From: Coriobacteriales bacterium
GTDB taxonomy: Bacteria > Actinomycetota > Coriobacteriia > Coriobacteriales > UBA8131
Length of the DNA stretch: 33,724 nt
Assembly: GCA_031279835.1 (NCBI GenBank)
Contig: JAITHV010000037.1
Span: 1 to 33,724, forward strand
Direction: 5' to 3'
Shown here: positions 7,965-16,760 of the stretch, piece by piece
Position numbering within the stretch: the stretch's first letter is position 1
How the letters are laid out: the number at the start of each line of letters is the position of its first letter
Made by a program: the position numbers and the translations under genes
The notes under the pieces: generated by a model
Seen by the model: the letters and a program-made list of their open reading frames with translations, nothing else
Database searches by the model: none
What the model was told of the DNA's origin: nothing

Positions 7965-8067
7965 CGCGAGCCGGCTCCTGCCGTTTCGGCCTGCCTGCCC
8001 CTGCCCCCATGGAATAGGCAGCGTCTGGATTAGTTTCCAGGAGGGCCATAGAGGGGGGATCACGGGC

Positions 8068-8106
8068 GCGCCCGCTCTCGCTGCCAAGCGCAGTGAGAGC
8101 GGGCGC
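8068..8106 (+). terminator. Strong GC-rich hairpin between the WYL gene and larC
   Basis: GCGCCCGCTCTCGCTG (8068-8083) pairs with CAGTGAGAGCGGGCGC (8091-8106) over 16 bp with one G-U pair and a 7-nt loop. No T-run follows, so it is either a GC-type terminator of the WYL transcript or another structured element. It lies upstream of the larC promoter. Confidence 0.6.
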
Positions 8107-8120
8107 AAGCACTCAAGGCG

Positions 8121-8149
8121 TAGACAACTGGACGACCCCCGTCTAGACT
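8121..8149 (+). promoter_or_regulatory. Promoter of larC
   Basis: TAGACA (8121-8126, 5 of 6 to TTGACA), 17-nt spacer, TAGACT (8144-8149, 4 of 6 to TATAAT). Predicted start near 8156, leaving about 27 nt of leader that contains the ribosome site AGAGAGGAG before ATG 8183. Confidence 0.6.
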
Positions 8150-8182
8150 TGTCTGCATATCCCCCAGAGAGGAGCACTCGCC

Positions 8183-9457
8183 ATGATTCTCCACCTCGAG
8201 CTCAGTACCGGCGCCTCGGGCGACAAGCTGCTTGGAGCCTTGCTCGAGGTCTGTGAGACGCTCGGCACGGCAAGCCTTGACAGTCTTTGCGCCCTGGGAT
8301 CCGCTTTGCTCCCTCGTGCCACGATACGCCGAGAGCGCGTGGTGCGCGGCGGTGTCGCCGCCACCTTTCTGACCGTTGAGGAGCCAGACGCGCAGGCGCG
8401 CCATTGGGACGAGATCCAAGACATGATCACGGGCGCCGAGGCCGATGGGGCGCTGTCGGCAACCGCTGCACAGCGAGCCCTGGCTGCGTTTGAGGCGCTG
8501 GCGCGCGCCGAGTCAGAGATTCATGGCGTGCCGGTCAACCGCGTGCACTTCCACGAGGTGGGCGCAGCAGACTCGATAATCGACATGGTGGGCACAAGCT
8601 GCCTCCTTGACTCCCTGGCCCCTGAGGCCGTCCATGCGACTCCTCTGGCACTGGGCAGTGGGACCGTATTTTGCGCGCACGGCGTGCTGCCGGTGCCTGC
8701 CCCTGCGACCGCGCGCCTCATCGAGGGGCTTGTTGTTTGTGCGGGGTCTTTTGAAGGCGAGCTCACCACGCCCACCGGCGCCGCGCTCGTCAAGGCCAAC
8801 GTGACGAGCTTTGACCCGTTGCCCACGGCAAAAGTCTGTGCACTCGGGCACGGCGCCGGGTCGCGCGAGCTGGATGGCGGCTCGAACGTCGTGCGCGCAA
8901 TTGCCGCAGTGCCAGCCGCGACTCAGACGGCCGCTGACGCCGACGCCGACAGCGGGACTGCGGCGCGGGCAGGGCTGACCCTCGAGGGATGCATGCTGCT
9001 TGAGAGCAACATTGACCATCTGAGCCCTGAGGCACTTGCCCATGCGTGTGACGTCTTGCTGGCTCGAAACGCGTTGGACGTGTGGCAAGAGCCCATCCAT
9101 ATGAAAAAAGGCAGGCTGGCGGTGCGGCTGTGCGTCTTGTGCGCCCCGGCCGACGCTGCCCGCCTCACCCACGACATAGTAGCGCAGACCGGCACCCTCG
9201 GCGTGCGGCGCCGCCTCGTCGAGCGTGTCGTCACCGAGCGCAGGGTTGTCGTTCTCCAGACCACGTATGGACAAGTCCCCTTTAAGATGGCGCGCCTCGG
9301 CGCAGTTGACGAGGGCTACGTCGCCCCGTGGCTTCGCCCCGAGCATGATGCTGTGAACGCGTTGGCGCGCGAGCACGGGCATGCCTACCAGGACCTCTAC
9401 GAAGACCTGACCGCCCAGGGGCTCAAGGCGCTTGGCCTTGGCATCAAGCGCCCCTAA
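8183..9457 (+). CDS. larC: LarC-family nickel-insertion protein (nickel-pincer cofactor cyclometallase)
   Basis: 424 aa, single uninterrupted frame covering both LarC1 and LarC2 parts, which in Lactiplantibacillus plantarum are joined by ribosomal frameshifting. Signatures: TGASGDKLLGALLEVCE at the N-terminus, VNRVHFHEVGAADSIIDMVG (about 113-132), LPVPAPATARLI, TTPTGAALVKANV, LESNIDHLSPE (about 273-283) and WQEPIHMKKGRLAVRLCVLC. LarC inserts nickel into the pyridinium bisthiocarboxylate cofactor of lactate racemase-type LarA enzymes, using CTP. Two family positions differ: the usual GDM is GDK, and the usual NIDD is NIDH, so it may be a divergent paralogue. No larA, larB or larE lies in the window. 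Confidence 0.85.
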   Translation: MILHLELSTGASGDKLLGALLEVCETLGTASLDSLCALGSALLPRATIRRERVVRGGVAATFLTVEEPDAQARHWDEIQDMITGAEADGALSATAAQRALAAFEALARAESEIHGVPVNRVHFHEVGAADSIIDMVGTSCLLDSLAPEAVHATPLALGSGTVFCAHGVLPVPAPATARLIEGLVVCAGSFEGELTTPTGAALVKANVTSFDPLPTAKVCALGHGAGSRELDGGSNVVRAIAAVPAATQTAADADADSGTAARAGLTLEGCMLLESNIDHLSPEALAHACDVLLARNALDVWQEPIHMKKGRLAVRLCVLCAPADAARLTHDIVAQTGTLGVRRRLVERVVTERRVVVLQTTYGQVPFKMARLGAVDEGYVAPWLRPEHDAVNALAREHGHAYQDLYEDLTAQGLKALGLGIKRP

Positions 9458-9468
9458 GGCACGGCGAC

Positions 9469-9504
9469 CAGCCTTACGGCCAGCCTTACGGCCAGCCTTG
9501 CGGC
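9469..9504. repeat. Three tandem copies of a 12-bp repeat between larC and dnaE
   Basis: CAGCCTTACGGC at 9469-9480 and 9481-9492, then CAGCCTTGCGGC at 9493-9504 with one change. It fills most of the 58-bp gap between the convergent stops of larC and dnaE. On either strand each unit carries GGCC-like pairing potential but no clean terminator stem. Confidence 0.9.
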
Positions 9505-9515
9505 CTGACCTCGAC

Positions 9516-12500
9516 TCACGCAGTCTTGATGCCGCTCTCCCCCACGATGTCTATGAGCCGATAGCGCAGCTCGGGCGAGGCAGAGTCAACCTTGAGCGGC
9601 AGCTCTGCCCGCAGGCAGGCGCCGCTGTCTTGTCTCACCACAAGCGACACAGGGTCGCAGCCAGGATAACGCCTGAGCAGCTGGGTTATCGAGTCGCTCG
9701 TCTGCTGGTCGAACTGCTCGACGGGCACAGACACCTCGAGGGACGCGCGGCGCTCCTTGACCTGGTCGAGCTCGATGGCATGCACCTCGTTTACCAGGAT
9801 CTGCGAGCCGCGGTCAGAGCGCTCGTAGCGGCAGCGCACCTTGACGACGGCCTCGTCGGCAAGCCGGTCGCCGCAGCGCTCCAGATAGGTCGGAAACACA
9901 ATCGCCTCAACGGAGGCGTCCAGGTCCTCAAGGGTGAAGCGGGCATAGCGCTTGCCCGTCTTGTTGACCTGTACGCTCAGGTTTGAGACCATGCCCGCTA
10001 GGGTGATCAACTTGCCTTGCGGAACCTTGCCGCGACGCTGGCCAAAACCGCCGCTGCTCCCTGCGCCGCCGCTTGTCGTCTCGTCTTCTGAGCCAGTCGC
10101 GTCGTTAAGCTCCAACTCTTCCTCATCGCCCTGCTCGGCGCCTTGAAGCGCTGCCAGCGAGTACTCGCCCGCGCGCGCCAGCGCCTCGGCGTAGGGGCTG
10201 AGCGGGTGGTCGGAGACGTACATCTTCAGGATCTCCTTCTCGAAGCCGAGCTTCATGCGCCGTTCCCACTCCTTGCCGTCAGGAGCGGGTATGTCTTCGG
10301 AGAAGCCCGAGTCCACACCCTGTTCCTCGAACATGTCGAACAGCGAGACCTGTCCGTCGGACTTGTCGCGCCAGCGCTTTGCCGCCACGTCCATGAGGTT
10401 GTCTAGCTCGAGAAAGCGCATCATCTGGCGGCGCGTGTAGCCGGTCGAGTCGAAGGCGCCCGCCTTGACGAGCGCCTCTACCGCACGCTTGTTGCAAGCG
10501 GTGTTGGGGACGCGAAACACAAAGTCGTGCAGCGAGCTGAAGCTGCCGTTTTTCTCCCGCTCCTCTATGATGACGTTGGCGGCGCCCTCGCCGACGCCCC
10601 TGATGCCGGCGAGGCCGAAGCGGATGCCCTCGGCAAGCGGCGTGAAGTCGCGCCCGGAGGAGTTGACGTCCGGAGGCAGCACGGCGATGCCCCATTTGCG
10701 GCACGACACGATGTAGTGGGTGAGCCGGTCGGCCTTTCCCACGAAGCTAGAGAGCACCGCTGCCATGAACTCGATGGGGTAATAGGCCTTTAGCCAGGCC
10801 GTCTGCATAACGAGGATGGCATACGCCGCCGAGTGCGACTTGTTGAAGGCGTACTCGGCGAACTTCTCCACATCGTCCCAGATGCGCTGGGCCACCGCGC
10901 GGCTGTAACCGTTGCGCACGGCTCCGTTGAGCCAGTGGTCTTCCATGGTCTCGCTGGCGCCGTCAGCCCATGTGCGTATGTCCTCGCGCATGAGCTTGAT
11001 TTTCTTTTTTGCAACCGCGCTACGGACTACGTCGCTCTCGCCGGCGGTAAAGCCGCTCATTCGCATGGAGATGCGCATGAGCTGCTCCTGGTAGACCATG
11101 GTGCCATAGGTCTCCTCCAGGATGTCGGCGAGGCGGTCGTCGTAGTACTCGACCTTGCGCTTGCGCGTCCTGCGGTCTACGAAGTCCTTGGCCATCCCTG
11201 AGTTGAGCGGCCCTGGCCTAAACAAGGCGATGGCGGCCACCACGTCGGAGTAGCGGTCCACGTTCATCGACCGGAAAAGCGCCGTCATGCCTGGCGACTC
11301 GACCTGGAACACGCCCGCCGTCTCGCCACGCTGGAGCAGCTCGAAGACCTTGGGGTCGTCAAGCGGCAAGCTTTCAATGTCGAGGTCTACCCCATGGTTT
11401 GCCTTCACATAGTCGCGGGCCCGCATGAGCACGTTCAAGGTGCGCAGCCCGAGGAAGTCCATCTTGAGAAGACCGAGCGCGGCGTTGTGCTTGTGGTCGT
11501 ACTGGGTCAGGAGCACGCCGCCTTTGGTGTCGAGCTTGACGGGCACATGCTCGACCACCGCGTCGCGGCATATGATGACGGCGCTCGCGTGAACCCCCTC
11601 GCCGCGAATGGTTCCCTCGAGGGCAAGGGCTGCGTCCACGATCTTCTTCGTGTCGGGATCGTCGTTGTAGGCGTTTATGAGGTCGGGGCTGCCCTGCTCG
11701 CTGTTCTTCTTCTCATCCTCGTCTATCTTGAGTACCGCCTTGAGCGAGGTGTCTTGGCGCAGCGGGATCATCTTCGAGATCTTCTGGCCGATGTAGATGG
11801 GGTAGTCAAAGACCCGCGCGGCGTCCACGACGGCCTGCTTGGCCTTGAGGGAGCTGTAGGTGATCACATGGGCGACCTTCTCGGACCCGTAATAGTCGCG
11901 TAAGTGCTCGATGACCTTGAAGCGCCCGTCTTCGTCGAAGTCTATGTCGATGTCGGGCATCTCGACGCGCTCCAGAGACAAGAACCGCTCGAAGAGCAGG
12001 CCGTTTGCAAGCGGGTCGAGCGCGGTGATGCCGAGGGCATAGCTGATGATGGAGCCTGCGGCGCTGCCACGGCCGGGGCCGACGCCCACGCCGTTGTCTT
12101 TGGCCCATTGCACGAACTCGGCAACCACGAGGAAGTAGGCAGGGAATCCCTGTTGGCATATGATCTTATATTCGTACTCGAAGCGCTCGAGCACCTCGGG
12201 CGGCAGCGGGTCGCCATAGCGCTCCACGAGCCCAGCGAGCGCCTGCTTGCGCAGCATCGTGTCGTCTGTCTCCCCCTCAGGCAGCGGGATGACCGGCAGC
12301 ACGTAGTGGTTCGGCAGCCGCACGTCGCACTTCTGTGCAACCTCGACCGTGTTGTCGCAGGCCTCAGGGAAGTCTTTAAGCGCGCTGCGCATCTCGTCTT
12401 CTGATTTCATGTAGAACTGGTCGTTCGTGAAGCGCATGCGGTCGGGGTCGTCGAAGCGCGCCCCGGTGCCGATGCAGAGCATGATGTCTTGAGTGGTGGC

Positions 12501-13205
12501 GTCTTCGCGGCGCAAGTAGTGCAGGTCGTTTGTGGCAATGGTCTTGAGGCCGAGCTCGGAGGCGAGCGTGGAGAGGCGGCCATTGAGCTCGCGCTGCGTG
12601 ATGGCACGCGCGATGGAGAGCCCTGCGTTGTCTTGGAGGTCCACCGACTTGCTGCGCTCAAGGGGGTCGATGCGTATGCCCTGGTCCTGCAGCTCGATGT
12701 AGAAGTCGCCGGGCGCGAACAGCTCGGCAAAGCGTTCCGCCCATCGCTGCGCCTCGTCTTTGTTGTCGGCGATAAGCGCCCGGGGGATGATCCCCGCCAT
12801 GCAGGCCGAGGTGGCGATAAGCCCGGACGAGTGCTCGCGCAGCATCTCGAAGGTCACGCGAGGCTTGTAGTAAAAGGCGTCGGTTGCCGCGCGCGAGCAG
12901 ACCTTGAGCAGGTTGTGGTAGCCGCCCAAGTCTTTTGCGAGCAGGATAAGGTGGTAGAGGTCGGGCTTTCGGTCGCGCCGCAGCTCGTCGTCGGGCGTGA
13001 AATAGACCTCGCAGCCGATGATGGGCCGTACGCCCTGGTTCTTGCAGGCGTCAACAAAGGCCGGCACGCCGTAGAGGTAGCCGTGGTCGGTGATGGCCAC
13101 CGCGTCCATCTCGAACTCCTTGGCCTGAAGTGCCAGGCCCTCTACTTTGGTCGCCCCGTCAAGCAGGGAGTACTCGGTGTGGTTGTGGAGGTGCACGAAG
13201 GCCAT
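9516..13205 (-). CDS. dnaE: DNA polymerase III alpha subunit (replicative polymerase)
   Basis: 1229 aa from ATG 13205 (MAFVHLHNHTEYSLLDG), the family's usual start; the frame is open for 77 codons further upstream, but that part overlaps the preceding gene. Order: PHP domain (about 1-280) with HLHNH, ITDHGYLYG, GCEVYF and NDLHYL; palm/fingers with PDIDIDFDEDGR (aspartates 418, 420 and 422); a KSHSAAYAILVMQTAWLKAYYP segment; helix-hairpin-helix (GIRGVGEGAANVIIEE); an acidic, Gly/Ser-rich linker (about 1025-1055); OB fold (LAGMVSNLSVQVNKTGKRYA). The PHP metal-binding histidines look intact, as in actinobacterial DnaE1 enzymes whose PHP domain proofreads. The TrpR-like gene ends 5 nt upstream, so they are co-transcribed. 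Confidence 0.97.
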   Translation of the reverse strand: MAFVHLHNHTEYSLLDGATKVEGLALQAKEFEMDAVAITDHGYLYGVPAFVDACKNQGVRPIIGCEVYFTPDDELRRDRKPDLYHLILLAKDLGGYHNLLKVCSRAATDAFYYKPRVTFEMLREHSSGLIATSACMAGIIPRALIADNKDEAQRWAERFAELFAPGDFYIELQDQGIRIDPLERSKSVDLQDNAGLSIARAITQRELNGRLSTLASELGLKTIATNDLHYLRREDATTQDIMLCIGTGARFDDPDRMRFTNDQFYMKSEDEMRSALKDFPEACDNTVEVAQKCDVRLPNHYVLPVIPLPEGETDDTMLRKQALAGLVERYGDPLPPEVLERFEYEYKIICQQGFPAYFLVVAEFVQWAKDNGVGVGPGRGSAAGSIISYALGITALDPLANGLLFERFLSLERVEMPDIDIDFDEDGRFKVIEHLRDYYGSEKVAHVITYSSLKAKQAVVDAARVFDYPIYIGQKISKMIPLRQDTSLKAVLKIDEDEKKNSEQGSPDLINAYNDDPDTKKIVDAALALEGTIRGEGVHASAVIICRDAVVEHVPVKLDTKGGVLLTQYDHKHNAALGLLKMDFLGLRTLNVLMRARDYVKANHGVDLDIESLPLDDPKVFELLQRGETAGVFQVESPGMTALFRSMNVDRYSDVVAAIALFRPGPLNSGMAKDFVDRRTRKRKVEYYDDRLADILEETYGTMVYQEQLMRISMRMSGFTAGESDVVRSAVAKKKIKLMREDIRTWADGASETMEDHWLNGAVRNGYSRAVAQRIWDDVEKFAEYAFNKSHSAAYAILVMQTAWLKAYYPIEFMAAVLSSFVGKADRLTHYIVSCRKWGIAVLPPDVNSSGRDFTPLAEGIRFGLAGIRGVGEGAANVIIEEREKNGSFSSLHDFVFRVPNTACNKRAVEALVKAGAFDSTGYTRRQMMRFLELDNLMDVAAKRWRDKSDGQVSLFDMFEEQGVDSGFSEDIPAPDGKEWERRMKLGFEKEILKMYVSDHPLSPYAEALARAGEYSLAALQGAEQGDEEELELNDATGSEDETTSGGAGSSGGFGQRRGKVPQGKLITLAGMVSNLSVQVNKTGKRYARFTLEDLDASVEAIVFPTYLERCGDRLADEAVVKVRCRYERSDRGSQILVNEVHAIELDQVKERRASLEVSVPVEQFDQQTSDSITQLLRRYPGCDPVSLVVRQDSGACLRAELPLKVDSASPELRYRLIDIVGESGIKTA

Positions 13206-13210
13206 GGTCC

Positions 13211-13540
13211 TCAGCCTGCCTCTGGTCGCGGGAGCGGCGCGCCGCGCTGCCCTTGCAGCCGGTCGAACACGGTCGAGTAGCCGCCGGCACCGTGGTAGAG
13301 CGCCTTGGACACACGGGCAATGGTCGTCGCCGAGGCGCCGGTCTGCTCCGAAATGGCCGTGTACGGCAACGAGTCTAAAAGGAGCCGTGCGACCGTGAGG
13401 CGCTGCGCCATCTCGTTGACTTCGCGGATAGTGCACAGGTCTTCTAGGAGCAGCGCGATGTCGCGCGCGTCGTTGGTAGAGGCGAGCGCCTGGTAGAGCA
13501 GGTCAAGCTCGTCAGATGTCGTGCGCTTGTTGGAGGTCAT
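13211..13540 (-). CDS. TrpR/YerC/YecD-family small regulator
   Basis: 109 aa. Helical DNA-binding protein of the YerC/YecD family, related to the Trp repressor: ALLLEDLCTIREVNEMAQRL (helix), VARLLLDSLPYTAISEQTGASATTIARVSKAL (helix-turn-helix, about 50-82), then a GAGGYSTVFDRL tail. ATG 13540 follows GAAGGGAAGG with suitable spacing; the frame is open further upstream but without a ribosome site. Family targets are poorly known. It is encoded 5 nt ahead of dnaE on the same strand, which suggests co-transcription with the replicative polymerase rather than tryptophan genes. Confidence 0.85.
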   Translation of the reverse strand: MTSNKRTTSDELDLLYQALASTNDARDIALLLEDLCTIREVNEMAQRLTVARLLLDSLPYTAISEQTGASATTIARVSKALYHGAGGYSTVFDRLQGQRGAPLPRPEAG

Positions 13541-13697
13541 GGACCCTTCCCTTCTGAGGGGCGCGTCTGGGCAGGAGGCGTTGGTTGTTCCGCCAAGCCC
13601 CGGCGCCTCGCGACCGCCCTGCTGCCTTCGAGGCAGGCTGTCGTGAGCGCGTGCCGTTGCGACAAGGCTGCAGGCTGCCGGTTGCTGGCTGCTGGCC

Positions 13698-14894
13698 TTA
13701 TTGTAGCAAGTGAGACATAAGCCTGAAGCCCTCCTCGACCACAAGCCCCGTTGCAGCAGCCTCGCCCTCAGTCAGCCTGGCGGCGCCGTTCGGGCTGATG
13801 CCCGGGCCCGCGAGCACAAAAGGAACCGGCTCGCGCGTGTGCCGCTTGGTCGCCACGGGCGTCGGGTGGTCGGGCAAGGCGAGGATGCGCAGGCGCCGGC
13901 CTTCTCCCCATGCGCGCAGGCGCGACAGTATCTCGCGGTCGATGGCCTCGACGGCCGCCTTCTTGCCGACAGCGTTGCCGTCGTGGCCCTCTGCGTCTGG
14001 CGCCTCGACATGGATGATCGCCACGTCGCACGCCTCGTCTTCGAGCATGCGCAAAGCGCCTTCTCCCTGCGCGGCATAGTCGTTGTCGGGCCCGTCGGTC
14101 ACTCCCTCAAAGTGCCAGGTGCGTATGCTCGAAAGCTGCGCTATGCCGTTGAGCAGGTCCACGCCGCTCATCATCCCGGCCGAAACGCCATAGAGCTGCC
14201 TGAACGGCTCCATGCCGGCAGGGCGCTGTCCTGGCCAGAAGGCGAAGACGTCGGTGGACCTCATCTTGCCCGCTGCCTCGCGTCGCGCGTTGGTCGGGCT
14301 GGCGGCGAGCACCTCGCGGGCGCGGGCACAGTAAGCGGCGACAAGGCCAGCGGCAGGACCGGAGGAAGGGTAGTCGTCGACCAGCTCGTCGGTCATGTTG
14401 TGTGCCGCCGCAAATGTCGTGTCCATGAGGCCGGGGTGTCCCTTGACCACGAGAATGCCCCGAAACCCAGTGCCTGCGTGCAGGGTGAAGGTGTCGTCGT
14501 CGAGGGCGGCGGCAAGCTCGTCGAGCAGTGCGTGGCCGTCTTCTCCCGAAATATTGTCAGTCGAGTAGCTCACCATGACGCCCTCAGGCGACACATGCGT
14601 GAGGTTGAGCCTGAGTGCCACCTCGTCGTCGGCCAGCTTGATGCCGAGGGCGGCGCCTTCGAGCGCCCCGCGGCCGATGGGGTAACGTGCCGGGTCGTAG
14701 CCGCAAATAGAGGTGCAGGCGACATTGGATGACGGCTCCAGTCCCTCTGGCACGTTGCGCGCGAGCCCGACTTGCCCTGCGCTGGCCAGGGCGTCAAGGT
14801 GCGGGGTGTAGGCGGCCTCGAGCGTCGTTCGCCCCCCATGTGCTGCAAGCGGCTCTCCTGACGCGCCGTCCATTATACAAATGGCATACTTCAT
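13698..14894 (-). CDS. ApgM-like alkaline-phosphatase-superfamily enzyme; probable homoserine kinase analogue
   Basis: 398 aa from ATG 14894, preceded by AGGAAGGA at 7 nt. Matches the archaeal-type cofactor-independent phosphoglycerate mutase family: N-terminal metal site IMDGASGEPL, SSNVACTSICGYDP with the presumed serine/threonine nucleophile, YPIGRGALEGAALGI, the metal site IHVEAPDAEGHDG and the C-terminal LPDHPTP. A bacterial subfamily of these proteins has been proposed to be homoserine kinase because it occurs beside threonine genes in genomes lacking ThrB. Here it is divergent from threonine synthase, 140 bp away, which fits that role; a glycolytic mutase remains possible. Followed by a 157-bp gap to the TrpR-like gene, with a small CTGCCT-TCG-AGGCAG hairpin at 13622-13636. 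Confidence 0.8.
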   Translation of the reverse strand: MKYAICIMDGASGEPLAAHGGRTTLEAAYTPHLDALASAGQVGLARNVPEGLEPSSNVACTSICGYDPARYPIGRGALEGAALGIKLADDEVALRLNLTHVSPEGVMVSYSTDNISGEDGHALLDELAAALDDDTFTLHAGTGFRGILVVKGHPGLMDTTFAAAHNMTDELVDDYPSSGPAAGLVAAYCARAREVLAASPTNARREAAGKMRSTDVFAFWPGQRPAGMEPFRQLYGVSAGMMSGVDLLNGIAQLSSIRTWHFEGVTDGPDNDYAAQGEGALRMLEDEACDVAIIHVEAPDAEGHDGNAVGKKAAVEAIDREILSRLRAWGEGRRLRILALPDHPTPVATKRHTREPVPFVLAGPGISPNGAARLTEGEAAATGLVVEEGFRLMSHLLQ

Positions 14895-15022
14895 GCCGAG
14901 ATCCTTCCTCATAGTCCGTGCGCTTGTGCAAGCCCCTGGCTTGGACGCGCCTCATGCGTGTGCGCGCCGCTGCGGCGAGCGTGACGTAGCGGCCTTGGTG
15001 GAGGCTCGGCTGCGCGATGCGG

Positions 15023-15028
15023 TATCAT
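15023..15028 (+). promoter_or_regulatory. -10 box of thrC, leaderless start
   Basis: TATCAT at 15023-15028 with the ATG of threonine synthase 6 nt later at 15035, so transcription would begin at or next to the A of the start codon. No Shine-Dalgarno and no good -35 box are seen. The same spacing occurs at the ACR3-like gene. Confidence 0.5.
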
Positions 15029-15034
15029 GGTCAC

Positions 15035-16624
15035 ATGACAGATCCCATGGATTATACCAACACCTACCTCGACACGCGCGGGTCTCAGGCAACAGGACCG
15101 TGGCCGACCTTCACCGAAGTCATCGTCAAGGGCATCGCCGACGGAGGCGGGCTTTTTGTGCCGCGCGTCCTCCCGCGCTTTGCCTGCGAGGAGCTCGCGT
15201 CGCTTGCGTCGCTGCCCTATGCCGCTCTTGCGACCGAGGCCTACCGGCGCTTTGGCGTGGACCTCCCGGCTCAGACCGTGAGCAGCCTCATGTCTGCTGC
15301 CTATGGCCGGCAGTTTGACGACGAGGCCATCGCCCCCGTGCGCACGATCGACGCACGCACGCACGTCCTTGAGCTGTGGCATGGGCCGACCTCGGCCTTT
15401 AAGGACATGGCCCTTCAGTGCCTGCCGCTGTTCTTCTCGGAGGCCCTGGCCGGCCAGAGCTGCCAGGGCGGCCAGGCTGGCCAGAGCGGCCAAGGCCCCG
15501 GGCACCTCATACTAGTCGCTACCTCAGGCGACACCGGCACAGCGGCGCTCAACGGCTTCGCTGACCGAGAGCATATCAGCATAGTGGTGTTTTATCCTCA
15601 TGGCGGGGTCAGCGACATCCAGTACCGCCAGATGGCGACCCAGCGCGGCAACAACGTGGCGGTCTTTGGGGTTCGCGGAAACTTCGACGACTGCCAGGCG
15701 GCCGTCAAGCGCGCCTTTGCCGACGCCGCGTTCAACGAAGAGCTCTTGCGACGCCATTCGCTCAGCCTCTCAAGCGCCAACTCGATTAACTGGGGGCGCT
15801 TGCTGCCGCAAGTGGTCTACTATTTGAGCGCATACCTCCAGCTGCTCGCTAACGGCTCCGTGCGCGCAGGCGACCCCATCGACGTCTGCGTTCCCACCGG
15901 GAACTTTGGCAACATACTCGCAGGATATTATGCCAAGATGATAGGCGTCCCCATTGACCGTCTGCTGTGCGCGAGCAACGAGAACCGGGTGCTCGCCGAC
16001 TTCATCAACACGGGGACCTACAGCATTGTGAACCGGCCTTTTGTGCTCACGCCTTCTCCCTCGATGGACATCCTCGTCTCGAGCAACTTGGAGCGTCAGC
16101 TCTTTGAGCTGAGCGGCCGTGACGCGGCGCTCATCCGGGACTGGATGGGCGAGCTTGCGCAGACGCGGCGCTTTTCTGTGGGCAAAGACGTGTTTGCTGC
16201 GCTCCGGGAGCACTTCTCGGCGGACTGGGTCTCTTCAAACGACTCGCTCTTGACGATACGCAACGTGTTTGAGGCGCATGGCTACCTCATCGACCCCCAC
16301 ACGGCCGTTGGCTGGGAGGTGGCCGAGCGCCTGCGCGGCGACAACCCAGTGGTCATCGTGTCTACAGCCCACTGGGCAAAGTTCGGCGCCGACGTCTACC
16401 GTGCGCTCAAGGGCCTCCCTGCAGGCTCGCCGCTCCCCGCAGAAGCGGCAGGCAAGAGCGGCGCCGAGCTCAACGCGCACATGGGTCGTGCCTTCGGGGC
16501 CTGCGACGTGCCGACGCGGCTGCGCGGCATCGACGAGCAGCATGTCCGCTTCACCGAGGTCGTGGACGCAGACACCGCGTCACTCGAGGCTGCCGTGACC
16601 GGCTGGCTGGCTACAAGACGCTGA
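15035..16624 (+). CDS. thrC: Threonine synthase
   Basis: 529 aa PLP enzyme (fold type II) converting O-phosphohomoserine to threonine. The N-terminal TRGSQ...FTEVIVKGIADGGGLFVP is typical of the long ThrC class; the PLP lysine is K123 in TSAFKDMALQ; the phosphate-binding SGDTGTAAL follows at about 166; later come GNFGNILAGYYAK and VSSNLERQLFEL. ATG 15035 is chosen because it follows the -10 box by 6 nt and starts near the family's N-terminus; an in-frame GTG/ATG at 15017 would lie before the box. Odd feature: residues 139-156 are a Gly/Gln-rich insertion made of two 9-aa units. Divergent from the ApgM-like gene, which may supply its phosphohomoserine. Confidence 0.93.
   Translation: MTDPMDYTNTYLDTRGSQATGPWPTFTEVIVKGIADGGGLFVPRVLPRFACEELASLASLPYAALATEAYRRFGVDLPAQTVSSLMSAAYGRQFDDEAIAPVRTIDARTHVLELWHGPTSAFKDMALQCLPLFFSEALAGQSCQGGQAGQSGQGPGHLILVATSGDTGTAALNGFADREHISIVVFYPHGGVSDIQYRQMATQRGNNVAVFGVRGNFDDCQAAVKRAFADAAFNEELLRRHSLSLSSANSINWGRLLPQVVYYLSAYLQLLANGSVRAGDPIDVCVPTGNFGNILAGYYAKMIGVPIDRLLCASNENRVLADFINTGTYSIVNRPFVLTPSPSMDILVSSNLERQLFELSGRDAALIRDWMGELAQTRRFSVGKDVFAALREHFSADWVSSNDSLLTIRNVFEAHGYLIDPHTAVGWEVAERLRGDNPVVIVSTAHWAKFGADVYRALKGLPAGSPLPAEAAGKSGAELNAHMGRAFGACDVPTRLRGIDEQHVRFTEVVDADTASLEAAVTGWLATRR
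15449..15502 (+). repeat. Imperfect 27-bp tandem duplication inside thrC
   Basis: Two in-frame 27-bp units (15449-15475, 15476-15502) encode AGQSCQGGQ and AGQSGQGPG. They share GGCCAGAGC (15452-15460, 15479-15487). The insertion lies in the loop before the conserved HLILVATSGDTG strand. Confidence 0.8.
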
Positions 16625-16760
16625 CGACTCGCTGGCCGAGGGTCTCTCAGAAGCACCGCACGCGCAAGGAAGGGCAAGGCCTTTTGCCGCATTGCCATCA
16701 ATTGTTCATCATGTGACACAATCCGTTCATGCCCCGTAACCAAGTATTAACTAGACTTCC

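Noticed and set aside
8183-9457. Programmed frameshift in larC
   Set aside because: The gene is a single continuous frame through both LarC parts, so no frameshift is needed.
9469-9504. Tandem 12-bp repeats as a CRISPR array
   Set aside because: The units are contiguous without spacers and far too short; no cas genes are present.
9516-13205. Intein in dnaE
   Set aside because: The 1229-aa length is explained by the normal domains plus a Gly/Ser/acidic linker; no intein splice-junction blocks are seen.
13206-13436. N-terminal extension of DnaE by 77 residues
   Set aside because: The extension lies within the TrpR-like gene in another frame and is low-complexity Arg/Ala; family proteins begin at the MAFVHLHNH segment.
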